Of a DNA stretch of 64,000 bases, positions 62,348-64,000 are shown one piece after another. How positions within the stretch are numbered: the stretch's first letter is position 1; the number at the start of each line of letters is the position of its first letter. The translations under genes were made by a program, and so were the position numbers. The notes under the pieces were generated by a model. It saw nothing but the letters and a program-made list of their open reading frames with translations. It was not told the DNA's origin and did not search any database. Origin of the DNA: Bradyrhizobium lablabi (GTDB taxonomy: Bacteria; Pseudomonadota; Alphaproteobacteria; Rhizobiales; Xanthobacteraceae); the NCBI RefSeq assembly GCF_018129385.1, contig NZ_JAFCLN010000006.1, positions 248,001 through 312,000 of the forward strand, given 5' to 3'.

Positions 62348-63185
62348 CCCCCGCCTCACGCCTGCGCGCGGCGATCTCGCCGCCAAATATCTCGAAGGCA
62401 AGGTGAAAGCCGCGCGCTTTGTCGAGGGCGCCGAGTTCGAGGTGATCGACGCAATCGCCCCGGTGCGCCGCGCGCCGGCCTCCGATGCCGAGCAGTTGAC
62501 GCAAGCCTTGAGGGGCGAGCGCGTCACCATCTACGATCGCAATGGCGAAGGCTTTGTGTGGGGACAATTGGTCAGCGACGGCTATGTCGGCTGGCTGCCG
62601 GATAGTGCGCTGGCAAAGCCCGCATCCGCGCCGACGCACAAGGTCACCGCGCTGCGAACCCTCGCGTTTCCCGGCCCTTCGATCAAGCTGCCGCCATTGG
62701 ACGCGCTGCCTTTTGGCGCACGGGTGGCGGTCGCGCGCGAGGACGGCGCCTTCGCCGTCACCCGCGACGGCCATTATTTGCCGCGCCGGCATCTTGGCGC
62801 GCTCGATGCGCATGCGCCGGACTTCGTCGCGGTCGCCGAACGCTTCGCCGGCACGCCCTATCTGTGGGGCGGCAAGAGCAGCCTTGGCATCGATTGCTCG
62901 GGCCTGGTGCAGATCGCGCTCAGTGCAGCCGGCACCGGCTGCCCGCGCGACAGCGATATGCAGTGCGACGGGCTGGGCCGGGAATTGACGGCCGCCGAGG
63001 CGAAGAACCTGCAGCGCGGCGACCTGATCTTCTGGAAAGGCCACGTTGCGATCGCCCGCGACGCCGTCACGATCGTACACGCCAACGCGCATCACATGGC
63101 AACCGTGATCGAGAACACAAAGGATGCGATGGCGCGGATCAAGGCCGCGGGCAGCGAGGTGACCGCGATCAAGCGGCTTGTCTGA
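62340..63185 (+). CDS. NlpC/P60 family peptidoglycan peptidase
   Basis: 281 residues. Two SH3-like domains (about 40-90 and 100-150), then NlpC/P60 with catalytic Cys in SSLGIDCSGLVQIALSAAG, His in KGHVAIARDAVTIVHANAHH. No signal peptide at the start, so perhaps it recycles muropeptides in the cytoplasm, in line with the aminopeptidase in the same unit. Confidence 0.92.
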   Translation: MDDPRLTPARGDLAAKYLEGKVKAARFVEGAEFEVIDAIAPVRRAPASDAEQLTQALRGERVTIYDRNGEGFVWGQLVSDGYVGWLPDSALAKPASAPTHKVTALRTLAFPGPSIKLPPLDALPFGARVAVAREDGAFAVTRDGHYLPRRHLGALDAHAPDFVAVAERFAGTPYLWGGKSSLGIDCSGLVQIALSAAGTGCPRDSDMQCDGLGRELTAAEAKNLQRGDLIFWKGHVAIARDAVTIVHANAHHMATVIENTKDAMARIKAAGSEVTAIKRLV

Positions 63186-63206
63186 GCCGGACGAACAGCG
63201 GGGCTA

Positions 63207-63320
63207 CATCCTTCGAGACGGCGCTTCGCGCCTCCTCAGGATAAGGTCTTGAAGCGTAGTGCCGTGCTGCCAGACCCTCATGGTGAGGAGCGCGGCAAGG
63301 CCGCGCGTCTCGAACCACGA
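63207..63320. repeat. Palindromic intergenic repeat
   Basis: CATCCTTCGAGACGGCGC, TTCGCGCCTCCTCAGGATA; right part ATGGTGAGGAGCGCGGCAA, GGCCGCGCGTCTCGAACCA. Lies between convergent genes. Confidence 0.7.
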
Positions 63321-63326
63321 GGCCAA

Positions 63327-64000
<674 letters not shown>

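Overview
The window comes from a GC-rich alphaproteobacterium, most likely Bradyrhizobium or a close relative in the Nitrobacteraceae. This is judged from recognised protein sequences: the PhyR-NepR-EcfG general stress locus, the urt-ure cluster with its gene order, the cpa/tad pilus locus and a fused CysNC. It is also judged from many palindromic intergenic repeats of the kind scattered through Bradyrhizobium and Rhodopseudomonas chromosomes. No rRNA, tRNA or CRISPR was seen. The window looks chromosomal, with one small accessory patch at about 56.6-58.9 kb.

Layout. 1-5.2 kb: assimilatory sulfate reduction. On the minus strand cysG, a DUF2849 gene and a cut-off nitrite/sulfite reductase; on the plus strand cysD and cysNC. 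The two units diverge from a shared region with a perfect 9+9 bp inverted repeat. 5.3-12.2 kb: malate synthase G and two chemoreceptors flanking small stress genes. 12.3-17.7 kb: envelope and stress genes (L,D-transpeptidase, AI-2E-type exporter, DUF883, holin-like protein, small exported proteins). 17.6-24.4 kb: a CPA2 cation/proton antiporter, an EamA exporter, an isocitrate-lyase-family enzyme with a b561-type cytochrome, a MarR regulator, a PRISE-like reductase and small proteins. 24.4-28.2 kb: phyR, nepR-ecfG and a CHASE/HWE sensor kinase.

28.4-41.1 kb: one long minus-strand urea module, read urtA-B-C-D-E, ureD-A-B, an HD hydrolase, ureC, two ABM monooxygenases, ureE-F-G: high-affinity urea import followed by urease and its nickel assembly factors. 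41.6-43.9 kb: a cold-adaptation group (DEAD-box helicase, IF-1 with a tail, cold-shock protein behind a structured leader). 43.9-60.8 kb: the Flp/Tad pilus locus (two TadE-like pseudopilins, a stand-alone pil_N protein, flp pilin, two tiny ORFs, cpaA-F, tadB, tadC, and tadD further right). Between tadC and tadD lie an IS110 remnant, a low-GC gene pair with a PIN-like fragment, and an orphan HlyC-like acyltransferase. 61-64 kb: leucyl aminopeptidase, NlpC/P60 hydrolase and the start of an ABC transporter ATPase.

Two observations stand out. First, TadB carries an extra domain of about 90 residues in its periplasmic loop that resembles the N-terminal pil_N domain of the secretin CpaC in the same operon. 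Second, sites fitting the EcfG consensus GGAAC-N16/17-CGTT precede at least six genes here (csbD, a small membrane protein, L,D-transpeptidase, AI-2E exporter, DUF883, the HD hydrolase inside the urease operon). Weaker variants sit in mirror image between phyR and nepR, so much of the left half may be a physically clustered stress regulon.
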